Below the pieces are notes generated by a model. That model was not told the DNA's origin. It searched no databases and was given only the letters and a program-made list of their open reading frames with translations. A stretch of 64,000 bases of DNA. Origin: M30B53 sp964600785 (GTDB lineage: Bacteria > Planctomycetota > Planctomycetia > Pirellulales > UBA1268). The stretch lies in NCBI GenBank assembly GCA_964600785.1, contig CAZRKH010000048.1, forward strand, positions 1 through 64,000, in the 5' to 3' direction. Shown here in pieces: positions 34,750-42,432 of the stretch (positions are counted from its first letter, which is position 1; every line of letters starts with the position of its first letter). Both the position numbers and the translations under genes were made by a program.

Positions 34750-37700
34750 ATGCACCAGGAATTCCACCCCGTCTTGTGCCTGCTGCGGCGGCTGGCAGCC
34801 GCCGTGGTGCTCCTGCTTTTTTTGACTGTCGCCGGTGGCCACCGGGTGGCGGCTGCCGAGGATGACGCCCCGTCGGTCCGAGAGATCACCGCCCGTCGGC
34901 TGCTCGACCGGCTCGAGGAAAAAGAGTACGCGGACATGATGCTCGCGGTTCTCGACCGCCTCTCGCAGGAGCAGCGAATCTCCGCCGGCCTCAAGCAGGA
35001 GATTCCCTTCCGCCGGGCCGTGGCGTTGGTGCTCGAGAGCCGCACCGAGGCCAACACCGACAAGCGGGCGGCCCAACTTGCCGACGCACGCCAAGCGATC
35101 GACGCCTTCCTGGCGAGCAAGCCCTCCCTCGAGAGCACGGTGGATGCCAACATCCAGCGGGGCAACCTGCTCGTCGAGCAGGGCCGGCTCCTCGTCCGCC
35201 AGGCTGACCGGCCCGGCGCCGACAGCGAGGCGATTCTCGCCAAGGCGGCGCCGTTGCTTGGTGACGCGGTGAAGAGCTTCGTCGCGGCAGAGAATGCCCT
35301 CTACACACCCGGTGACGGGGAGCCCGGCGGTCTGCTCACGAAGCTGCGGAAACAAATCGGCGACCTTCAGGAGGAGGAGAAGACGCTCAAAGAAAACAAA
35401 AAGCCACCCGCCGGGATGTCATCCCTGGAGCGTGGCAAGTTGATTCGCCGGCTCAAAGATGAGATTCCCCGGCTCGTCGAGGAGCAGGATCGCTTCCGCA
35501 GCAAACTGTTGCAGGTGCGGCTGCTGGTGGGCACGGCCGGCTTCGAACTGTCGAGGTCGCTCGAGCCCGGCTCGAAGGCCTGGCGGGAGGCGATCGAGGC
35601 CTCTTCAAGTGCCTTTGAGACGATGTATGAAAAATACCGAACGCTGCTCGCCGGCCAATTCGCCCGTTACTACCAGGGCCGCAACTCGGTGAGCCTGGCC
35701 TTCGACCCGCCGTTCGATCCCGACGACAAGAAGGCGGCCGAGCAGCGGGAGAAGGATATCGACGCCGCCCTGAACGTGCTTGGCGACCTGCGGCTGCTCG
35801 AGGGTGGCGGGCCGATCGCCGACCTGAGGGCCAAGGCCTTCAACCTCTCGCTGCAGTGCTGGCTGGAGACGCTTCCCGAGGCTGAATACGCCTCCTTCGA
35901 GGGTGTCAATCTCGACACCTTGAAGCTGGCCCTCCCGGAGCTTCCCGATGCCAAGCTCGATGCCGACTGGCTGGGCTTCAAATATCGTCTCGCGGTGATG
36001 ATCAAGCGGATGGACGAAGCCGCCAAGGAGGCCAAGGGGTCCGACCGCAATCCGCTGCTCAACTCGGCCGCCAACAGCATCCGGCGGCTGGCGATGCAGG
36101 TGGCCAAGGCCAATCGGGAGTTTGCCGACGAGGCTCGGGATCTGCTCGGAGATCTCCCCGAGGCGGCCGTGGATGAGACCTTCGCGACCCTCATGGACGA
36201 GGCGGGCGTCGCGATCACCACGATGCAGCAGAAGAAGCAGGAGGCGGCCAGCCTCTCCGCCGCGGGCAAGGCGGAGGAGTCGAAGGCCGCCGCCGAAGAG
36301 GCGATCAAGTCTCGCGACGGGGCGATCGCGGCGATTCGCAAGGCGGTGCCGCTGGCCACCGAGGATGAGGCTGCCGCGGTCAACCGGGCCCGCTACCTGC
36401 TCACGTTTTTGATGTACGACAGCGGCCGTCTCGAGGAGGCGGCGACGGTCGGTGAGTTCCTCGCCCGCTGGTATCCCAACGCCGCCGGCAGCGAGCAGGC
36501 GGCGAAGATCGCGATGGCCTCCTGGCAGAAGCTCGCCAAAAACGATTCGCCCTGGGCCGCCGACGCGATGCGACGCTGCGGGAGGATGGCCGAACGGATT
36601 CTCGAGACCTGGCCCGATGGCAGTTCGGTGGCCGACGCGGCCAACGTGGCGATCGCCGCGGCGGCCGATGCGGAGGATGCCGAGAGGATCGTGGCGATCT
36701 TCAAGCGGATGCCCGCCGATTCCCCGCTGCGTGGACAGGTTGCCCTGCGGGCCGGGCTCTCGCTGTGGAAGCTCGTGACCCAGAAGCGGCGGCTCGAGGG
36801 GGAGGGCCGGCCCTCCGACGAGACCCTCGCCGCCTGGACCGCGGCTGCGGCGGCGGCCTTCGACGAAGGGCTCGCGGCCAGCAAGGGGGGCAACAAGCTC
36901 GCCGTGGCCGCGGCGGTGAGTCGCTGCCAGATCGGCATGGAGGCCGGCGACACCCAGACGGTGGCGGCGGTGCTCGAAAACCCGGCCTACGGGCCCTGGA
37001 CGGTCGTCACCGCGGAGGGCGGTTCCTTCTCCAAGGGGCCGGTGGCCGAGGAGATTCTGCGGCTGGCCCTGCGGTTTTTCATCCAGTCCGAGGAGATTCC
37101 CAAGGCTGAGGAGGCGATGGCCCGGCTGGAGGCGGTGGCCGGTGATGCCACCAATCTGACCACGATGTACCTCGCCATGGGCCGGGACCTTCAGGAGCAG
37201 CTCGAGGGCATCGTCGGTGCAGGCGACGGGGAGGTCAGCGAGCAGGCCAGGGCCAGGGCCCAGAAGATTCTCAGCGGTTTCGAGGCCTTCCTCGATCGCG
37301 TGGCGGCCCAGGACGCGAAGGTGTCCTCTCGGATGTGGGTGGCGACCACCTACCTCACGCTCGGATCCGGCTCGGACGCCGAGGGTTCCGGCGGCATCGC
37401 CGCGGTCGTGCCCAAGACGAAGGCCGACGAATATCTCGGCAAGGCGGCGGCCGTCTATGAAAAACTGCTCGAGAACCCCGGAGACGAGATGGCGAAGTTC
37501 GAGCCCTCGATCCGCTTCAAGCTTGCCGACGTCTACCGCCAGCTCGGCCGTTACGACGAGGCGATGGGCCACCTCGACTGGATTCTCGGAGATTCCAAGC
37601 GGGTCAACTGGCGGGATGCCCAGATCGAGGCGGCCCGGTTGCTCCAGGATGCCGGCATCGCTTCGGAGAACCCGGGCGAGGCCGAGGAGAAGCTCTCGCT

Positions 37701-38073
37701 GGCGATCAGTGGCCGCAGGGGCGGCCCCGCGGAACTCTGGGGCTGGGGCGGGATCGCCAACAAGCTCTCACGCGTGGCGTTTCGGGGCGATGGCGACGAT
37801 CCGAAGTCGCGGCAGTTGCGTGACCAGTTCTTCGATGCCCGGCTGAACCTGGCAAAGTGTCGTCGGGCATTGGCGGAGAAATCCGCCGGCAGCCGGGACG
37901 CGATGCTCGACAAAGCAGAACGTGACATCGCCATCACCCTGCGGTTCTATCCCGACCTCGGCGGTGAGGTCTTTCGTGAACGCTTTGACAAACTGCTCAA
38001 GGAAATCCAGAGGGCCCGCGGCGACGAAACCGCCGAGGGGCTGGCTGGTCTCGAGAAAAACCAGGAAAGCTGA
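34750..38073 (+). CDS. Very large exported helical repeat protein
   Basis: A 1107-residue protein with an N-terminal signal peptide (LLRRLAAAVVLLLFLTVAGG, cleavage near VAAAEDD). The start at 34750 puts the signal first. The rest is almost wholly alpha-helical and rich in Ala, Glu, Lys and Asp, with charged coiled-coil stretches (LRKQIGDLQEEEKTLKENKK). TPR-like pairs occur near residue 920 (IRFKLADVYRQLGRYDEAMG) and elsewhere. No catalytic motif was found. It is followed after four bases by another exported repeat protein and then TolQ/ExbB and two ExbD genes. It is probably a periplasmic scaffold or partner of that motor. No known family is assigned. Confidence 0.72.
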   Translation: MHQEFHPVLCLLRRLAAAVVLLLFLTVAGGHRVAAAEDDAPSVREITARRLLDRLEEKEYADMMLAVLDRLSQEQRISAGLKQEIPFRRAVALVLESRTEANTDKRAAQLADARQAIDAFLASKPSLESTVDANIQRGNLLVEQGRLLVRQADRPGADSEAILAKAAPLLGDAVKSFVAAENALYTPGDGEPGGLLTKLRKQIGDLQEEEKTLKENKKPPAGMSSLERGKLIRRLKDEIPRLVEEQDRFRSKLLQVRLLVGTAGFELSRSLEPGSKAWREAIEASSSAFETMYEKYRTLLAGQFARYYQGRNSVSLAFDPPFDPDDKKAAEQREKDIDAALNVLGDLRLLEGGGPIADLRAKAFNLSLQCWLETLPEAEYASFEGVNLDTLKLALPELPDAKLDADWLGFKYRLAVMIKRMDEAAKEAKGSDRNPLLNSAANSIRRLAMQVAKANREFADEARDLLGDLPEAAVDETFATLMDEAGVAITTMQQKKQEAASLSAAGKAEESKAAAEEAIKSRDGAIAAIRKAVPLATEDEAAAVNRARYLLTFLMYDSGRLEEAATVGEFLARWYPNAAGSEQAAKIAMASWQKLAKNDSPWAADAMRRCGRMAERILETWPDGSSVADAANVAIAAAADAEDAERIVAIFKRMPADSPLRGQVALRAGLSLWKLVTQKRRLEGEGRPSDETLAAWTAAAAAAFDEGLAASKGGNKLAVAAAVSRCQIGMEAGDTQTVAAVLENPAYGPWTVVTAEGGSFSKGPVAEEILRLALRFFIQSEEIPKAEEAMARLEAVAGDATNLTTMYLAMGRDLQEQLEGIVGAGDGEVSEQARARAQKILSGFEAFLDRVAAQDAKVSSRMWVATTYLTLGSGSDAEGSGGIAAVVPKTKADEYLGKAAAVYEKLLENPGDEMAKFEPSIRFKLADVYRQLGRYDEAMGHLDWILGDSKRVNWRDAQIEAARLLQDAGIASENPGEAEEKLSLAISGRRGGPAELWGWGGIANKLSRVAFRGDGDDPKSRQLRDQFFDARLNLAKCRRALAEKSAGSRDAMLDKAERDIAITLRFYPDLGGEVFRERFDKLLKEIQRARGDETAEGLAGLEKNQES

Positions 38074-38077
38074 CGCC

Positions 38078-39202
38078 ATGCCCACGACATCCCTGCCGAC
38101 GAAGATTTCCCGGGCCGGTCAAGCCCCGCAGCTGCGGTGGATCGCCTTTGCCGTGCTCGCCCTGCTTGCCGGATCGCCCTCGGCCCGCGCGGTCGACGTG
38201 GTCCGTGTGATCGGGGGAACGCGGCTCTCGGGGACGGTGATCAGCGGCTCACCCAATTCGATCGATCTCGAGCAACGCGGCGGTGACATCGCGTCGATCC
38301 CCGTGGAGCAGATCGAGGCGGTGCAGTTCGACGGCGAGCCCCGCGAGATGACCGATGCCCGCAATCTGCTGGCTCGGGGCCGTCCGGTCGATGCCGCGGC
38401 GGAACTGGAGAAGATCGAGCCCGACGCTTTCGACGGGGCGCCGCCGCTGGTGCTCGAGGAGCGGGATTACCTTGTCGCGGCGTCGAAGGCGATCTCCGCC
38501 CTCCAGGGGACCGGCGAGATCAAGGAGGCCGGCGGCCTCGCCGCGGGCTTTCTCAAGAAGTATCCGCGGAGTTTTCATACCTACCGGATGGAGGAGATTA
38601 CGGGTGATTTGCTTGCCGCGATCGGCAACACGAAGGCGGCCGCGGCCTACTACGGCAAGCTCGCCGAGGGCCCGGCGGCGATGAAGGTGCGGGCGGCGTC
38701 GGCCGAGGGGCGGATGCTCCTGGCTGCCGGTGATTTCAACGGTGCCGCAGCCGCCTTCGGCAAGGCCCGTGGCGTGCCCTCCCCGCCGGCTGCCGGCGGG
38801 GACGAGGCGGCTCAGAACGCGGCCGAGGTGGTCGATGCCCAGAAGCGGATGGCGTCGGTCGGGCTCGCCCGAGCCCAGGTCGGCCTCGGCAAGCAGGACG
38901 AGGCCGTGGCCACGATCAACCAGGTGATCGACGCGGCGAGCCCGGAGGATCACGATCTCCTCGGCCCCGCCTACAACGCCCTGGGGGAAGCCGAGGCGGC
39001 GCGGGGGAAAATCCCCGACGCCCTGATCGCGTACCTCACCGTCGATCTCGTCTACAACTCGAATCCACAGGCCCATGCGGAGGCTCTGGCAAATCTCGCC
39101 GAACTCTGGGAGAAATCGAAGCAGCCCGAGCGTTCCCGGCAGGCCCGGGCTATGCTCAAGTCGAGCTATCCGACGAGCCGTTGGGCCAAGCAGGCGGGCT
39201 GA
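38078..39202 (+). CDS. Exported protein with TPR-like repeats, neighbour of TolQ/ExbD
   Basis: A 374-residue protein with a signal peptide (LRWIAFAVLALLAGSPSARA). A short beta-rich region (VVRVIGGTRLSGTVISGSPN, then SIDLEQRGGDIASIPVEQIE) looks like an SH3/Sm-type barrel. It is followed by helical repeats (KEAGGLAAGFLKKYPRSFHTY, AYYGKLAEGPAAMKVRAASA, AIAYLTVDLVYNSNPQAHAE shortened here) and ends AMLKSSYPTSRWAKQAG. The TPR end recalls YbgF/CpoB, which is encoded beside tolQR in proteobacteria, but homology is not shown. The ATG lies 5 bases after the preceding stop, so the genes are coupled. Confidence 0.7.
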   Translation: MPTTSLPTKISRAGQAPQLRWIAFAVLALLAGSPSARAVDVVRVIGGTRLSGTVISGSPNSIDLEQRGGDIASIPVEQIEAVQFDGEPREMTDARNLLARGRPVDAAAELEKIEPDAFDGAPPLVLEERDYLVAASKAISALQGTGEIKEAGGLAAGFLKKYPRSFHTYRMEEITGDLLAAIGNTKAAAAYYGKLAEGPAAMKVRAASAEGRMLLAAGDFNGAAAAFGKARGVPSPPAAGGDEAAQNAAEVVDAQKRMASVGLARAQVGLGKQDEAVATINQVIDAASPEDHDLLGPAYNALGEAEAARGKIPDALIAYLTVDLVYNSNPQAHAEALANLAELWEKSKQPERSRQARAMLKSSYPTSRWAKQAG

Positions 39203-39261
39203 CACAAGACAGGAATTCACAGGCCGGAGCGACTCCGGCGGACCACGAGGAGCAGATAAGC

Positions 39262-40128
39262 ATGCGGCACGACGACAACGAGGGTGCGACGATGAAGCGA
39301 GCCAAAACGGGACGGTGTGGCCGGCGGGTGGTGGCCTGGTGGCTGGCGGCGATCCTCGCCGTGTCGGCATTGGCCCCGCCGGAGATGGTCGCCTGGCTGC
39401 CGGTCGGCCCGGCGTCTGCCGTTGCCCAGGATGGCGGCTTCGCTGACCCGGGCCCGCCGCCTTCCATGGACGATGGGGGCGGTGACTCGGAGGGCGGCGG
39501 TGAGAACCTCCTGATGTTCTTCGCCCGTTCGCTGGGCATGGTCTTCGCGACGGTGTTTCTGCTCCTTTCTTTCGCCCTGGTGTCGCTGGTGGTGATGTGC
39601 TTCTTGCAGCTTCGCCGTTCGGCTCTGATGCCGCCTGACCTTTCGGAGCAGTTTGAGGAGCACCTCGCCAACAAGCAGTACCAGGAAGCCTATGAACTCG
39701 CCAAGAACGACGATTCCTATCTCGGCCACGTGCTCTCCGCCGGCATTATCAAACTCCAGGGCGGCTTCAGTCAGGCCCTCGAAGCGATGCAGGAGGCCGA
39801 GGCCGATGAGGGCATGCGGCTGGAGCACAAGATCAGCTACGTCGCCCTGATTGGAGCCCTTTCGCCGATGTTCGGGCTGCTCGGCACGGTGAACGGCATG
39901 GTCTCCAGCTTCATGGTCATCGCCCAGTCGACGACGGCTCCCAAGCCGACCGAACTGGCCGCCGGTATCTCGACGGCTCTGGTGACCACGCTCGTGGGGC
40001 TGTGGCTGGCGATCCCGGCCGTGGCCGCCTTTGCGATGTTCAAAAACTGGCTGCAGCGGCTCAATTCCGACGTCGACGCCGAGGCGATGCGGCTGATGGG
40101 CCGCTTCCAGGGGGGCGGCAAGAAGTAG
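39262..40128 (+). CDS. MotA/TolQ/ExbB-type proton channel protein
   Basis: A 288-residue inner-membrane subunit of a proton-driven motor. It has an N-terminal signal-like helix (VVAWWLAAILAVSALAPPEMV) and then a first membrane helix (MVFATVFLLLSFALVSLVVM). A cytosolic loop follows, then two C-terminal helices (ISYVALIGALSPMFGLLGTV and STALVTTLVGLWLAIPAVAA). The conserved GLLGTVNGM and the Thr/Ala-rich third helix match TolQ/ExbB. An N-terminal cleavable-looking signal is not found in proteobacterial TolQ. The start is chosen at ATG 39262, behind GAGGAG; 39292 is possible. It is followed by two ExbD-type genes. Confidence 0.9.
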   Translation: MRHDDNEGATMKRAKTGRCGRRVVAWWLAAILAVSALAPPEMVAWLPVGPASAVAQDGGFADPGPPPSMDDGGGDSEGGGENLLMFFARSLGMVFATVFLLLSFALVSLVVMCFLQLRRSALMPPDLSEQFEEHLANKQYQEAYELAKNDDSYLGHVLSAGIIKLQGGFSQALEAMQEAEADEGMRLEHKISYVALIGALSPMFGLLGTVNGMVSSFMVIAQSTTAPKPTELAAGISTALVTTLVGLWLAIPAVAAFAMFKNWLQRLNSDVDAEAMRLMGRFQGGGKK

Positions 40129-40146
40129 CGGGAAACGGAGCAAGCG

Positions 40147-40590
40147 ATGGCGAAGCGGAAGAGCGAAGGCCCGTCGATGGTCGACATCGACATGACGCCG
40201 ATGATCGACATGACCTTCCAGTTGATCGCGTTTTTCATGTTTGTGGTCAACTTCTCGGAAGCGGAGCAGGACGATCGCATCCAGCTGCCCTCGAGCCAGC
40301 TCGCCAAGCCGGCCGAGGCGCCGTTTGACACTCCGATCACCCTTCAGCTCACCGACCAGGGATCGGTCGTCTACTCAGGGGAGCTGTTTGAGATGGGCTC
40401 CCTTGGCAGCATGCTCGAGCGGGAAAAGTCGGCGATCCTCGATGCCGGCAAGGAGCCGGTGGCGGCCACGGTGATCGTGCGGGCCGACGGCCGGAGCAAG
40501 ACCGGGCAGGTGCAGGAGATCATCCGAGTCTGCCAGGAGAAGGGTTTTGAGAAATTCGCCCTGCGGGCCAAGTACGACGAGGGTGGGTAG
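40147..40590 (+). CDS. ExbD/TolR-type protein 1
   Basis: A 147-residue single-helix membrane protein. The N-terminal SMVDIDMTPMIDMTFQLIAF is the ExbD/TolR signature, with D21 the expected proton-carrying Asp in the membrane helix. A periplasmic domain (ITLQLTDQGSVVYSGELFEM and VIVRADGRSKTGQVQEIIRV) ends FEKFALRAK. It starts 18 bases after the TolQ/ExbB gene and 4 bases before the next ExbD gene. The three genes together make an energy-transducing channel of ExbB5-ExbD2 type. Confidence 0.92.
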   Translation: MAKRKSEGPSMVDIDMTPMIDMTFQLIAFFMFVVNFSEAEQDDRIQLPSSQLAKPAEAPFDTPITLQLTDQGSVVYSGELFEMGSLGSMLEREKSAILDAGKEPVAATVIVRADGRSKTGQVQEIIRVCQEKGFEKFALRAKYDEGG

Positions 40591-40594
40591 ACCG

Positions 40595-41098
40595 ATGGAA
40601 GGAACAGACGACACACCACGGGAGCGGAAGAAGTCGGAACTGGCCGACAAGATCGACATCAACATGACCCCGATGATCGACATCGTCTTCCAGCTTCTCG
40701 CCTTCTTCATCATGTCGCTGAAGATCGTCCAGCCGGAGGGCGACTTCGACGTCCGCATGCCCCTGGGTGCTGCGGCGGCCGCGGCCCCGGACGACGACCA
40801 GATTCCCCCGATTCGAATCCGGCTGATGTCGGGCGGTGACGGGCTCGCCGGCATTTCGATGAATGGCAGCCCGGTGGGTGATTTCGACGAATTACGGGAG
40901 AAGGTCATCGGTCTGGTGGGAACCAACTCCGGCCCCAATTCCCTGGCCGACAAGACCGAGGTTGAACTCGACTGCGACTATTCCCTGCCCTACCGCTATG
41001 TCGTCAACGCGATCTCGGCGGTCTCCGGCAAGGTGCAGGATGGGCAGGTGATCGAACTGATCAAGAAGATCAAGTTCGCCCCGCCAAAGAAGCGCTAG
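40595..41098 (+). CDS. ExbD/TolR-type protein 2
   Basis: A 167-residue paralogue of the preceding protein: KIDINMTPMIDIVFQLLAFF with D29 as the likely proton-carrying Asp, then a periplasmic part ending VIELIKKIKFAPPKKR. The start is ATG 40595; the frame is open upstream inside the previous gene, but that part is not ExbD-like. The two ExbD proteins differ in length and periplasmic sequence, so they probably form a heteromeric stator or have different partners. It is the last gene of the plus-strand block; the 43-bp hairpin array follows. Confidence 0.92.
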   Translation: MEGTDDTPRERKKSELADKIDINMTPMIDIVFQLLAFFIMSLKIVQPEGDFDVRMPLGAAAAAAPDDDQIPPIRIRLMSGGDGLAGISMNGSPVGDFDELREKVIGLVGTNSGPNSLADKTEVELDCDYSLPYRYVVNAISAVSGKVQDGQVIELIKKIKFAPPKKR

Positions 41099-41111
41099 CG
41101 GCCCAAGTAGT

Positions 41112-41130
41112 CCGGTGCGGCTCGCACCGG
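41112..41130. repeat. CCGGTGCG hairpin, dispersed repeat copy 2
   Basis: CCGGTGCG (41112-41119), loop GCT, CGCACCGG (41123-41130), a perfect 8-bp stem 13 bases after the last ExbD stop. It has the same stem as the hairpin after fabF at 6873-6891. Its right arm runs into the first unit of the 43-bp array. Confidence 0.7.
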
Positions 41131-41285
41131 CACAGCCGGTTGCAACGCAACCGGCCTACTGAGCCCGCACCGGCACAGCCGGTTGCAGCGCAACCGGCCT
41201 ACTGAGCCCGCGCCGGCACAGCCGGTTGCAGCGCAACCGGCCTACTGAGCCCGCACCGGCACAGCCGGTTGCAGCGCAACCGGCC
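41124..41285. repeat. Tandem array of four 43-bp hairpin units
   Basis: Units start at 41124, 41167, 41210 and 41253, exactly 43 bases apart; the fourth is incomplete at its end. Each holds the perfect 9-bp inverted repeat GCCGGTTGC/GCAACCGGC with a 3-base loop (AAC or AGC), followed by CTACTGAGCCC. Units differ at only one or two bases. The array lies between the convergent ExbD and XerC/D-type genes and can form four hairpins in either transcript. It could be a bidirectional terminator, a nucleoid-protein site or a REP-like element; the sequence alone does not decide. Confidence 0.9.
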
Positions 41286-41333
41286 TGCGACCGGCTCGGT
41301 GCATTTTCCTTATCACCGCAATCGAGTGCCGGC

Positions 41334-42323
41334 TCACCGTCGCGGGTGGAACTTGGCGTGGACGCTCCGGAGCCGGCCGGCATCGACGTGGGTGTACCGC
41401 TGCGTGGTGGCGATGCTGGCGTGGCCGAGCATTTCCTGCACATGCCGCAGGTCGACGCCGTTGCTCACGAGATGTGTGGCAAAACTGTGCCGCAGCATGT
41501 GCGGGTGCAGGTCGCCAGGCAGCCCGGCGGCCACCGCATGAAGCCGCACGATCTCCCAGATCCGCTTGCGGTCGAGACGGTTGCCGCGGCTCGAGAGCAC
41601 CATCCAGTCGCCGAGCCTGCGGCTGCGGGCCGCGTACTTCTGCCTCGCCCCCCCGCTCCACTGCCTCAGCGTGTCGATCGCTCGCTCGCCCAACGGCACC
41701 ACCCGCTCCTTGTCGCCTTTCCCGCGGCAGGTGCAGAAGCCCTCGTCGAGGTGGGTCTCGGTGAGGCGGAGCCCCGAGACCTCGCTCGCCCGGCATCCGG
41801 TCGCGTAGAGCAGCTCGAGGGTCGCGGCATCGCGAAGCCCCTCGAGCGAGCGGCGGTTCGGGGCCGCAAGCAGCCGGTCGACCTGCCCGGCGGTCAGGCT
41901 GCCAGGCACCCGGAAGTCGGGCCGGCCACCGCCGACAAGGTCGGCCGGGCTCTCGGTGATCCATTCCTCGAGCTGGAGGAACCGGTAGAAGGTTCGCAGG
42001 CTCGCCGCATGCCGGGCAATGCTCGACCGGGAGAGCGAGCGGCGATGGAGCCAGCCGAGGTAGTCGCCCAGGTCACGGGCGGAGAGTCGCGTGGGATCGC
42101 GGCCGTCGAGCCAGGCGGTGAAGTCAGCCAGATCGCGACGGTAGGCCTCGAGCGTGTTGCCCGAAAGCCCGCGCTCGTGACGCACATGGTCGAGAAAACC
42201 TGCGGCAAGTTCGGCGATGCCGCATCCCGCCGACTCGCGACGGGCCGCGGCCGGGTCGAGCACGATCCGCCGCGGCCCCCGCGGCCGCGGCGATGAAACC
42301 GGTTTTCCTGATGGCGGCGGCAT
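41334..42323 (-). CDS. XerC/XerD-type tyrosine recombinase
   Basis: A 329-residue site-specific recombinase of the Xer group. The N-terminal SAM-like core-binding domain (FLDHVRHERGLSGNTLEAYR) and the catalytic domain are both present. Catalytic residues: Arg in YATGCRASEV, Lys in GKGDKERVVP, the HxxR in PHMLRHSFATHL, the second His in LGHASIATTQ and the nucleophile Tyr in QRYTHV. Length and motifs fit XerD, which resolves chromosome dimers at dif. A dif site was not identified here. The start at 42323 is behind GGGAG; an upstream extension is possible but not conserved. It is codirectional with metH, 110 bases upstream. Confidence 0.9.
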   Translation of the reverse strand: MPPPSGKPVSSPRPRGPRRIVLDPAAARRESAGCGIAELAAGFLDHVRHERGLSGNTLEAYRRDLADFTAWLDGRDPTRLSARDLGDYLGWLHRRSLSRSSIARHAASLRTFYRFLQLEEWITESPADLVGGGRPDFRVPGSLTAGQVDRLLAAPNRRSLEGLRDAATLELLYATGCRASEVSGLRLTETHLDEGFCTCRGKGDKERVVPLGERAIDTLRQWSGGARQKYAARSRRLGDWMVLSSRGNRLDRKRIWEIVRLHAVAAGLPGDLHPHMLRHSFATHLVSNGVDLRHVQEMLGHASIATTQRYTHVDAGRLRSVHAKFHPRR

Positions 42324-42432
42324 GATCGGAAGCTCCCTATCGGGAATCGGCCGATCGCGACCGCTGGCCGTGGTCGAATCCCCCGGGCCGAAACAATCCG
42401 CACGCCCGGCCCCCAAGGGGCCACGGGCCCGT

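Noticed and set aside
41124..41285. CRISPR array
   Set aside because: Units are directly adjacent with no variable spacers and each is a hairpin; no cas genes are present.
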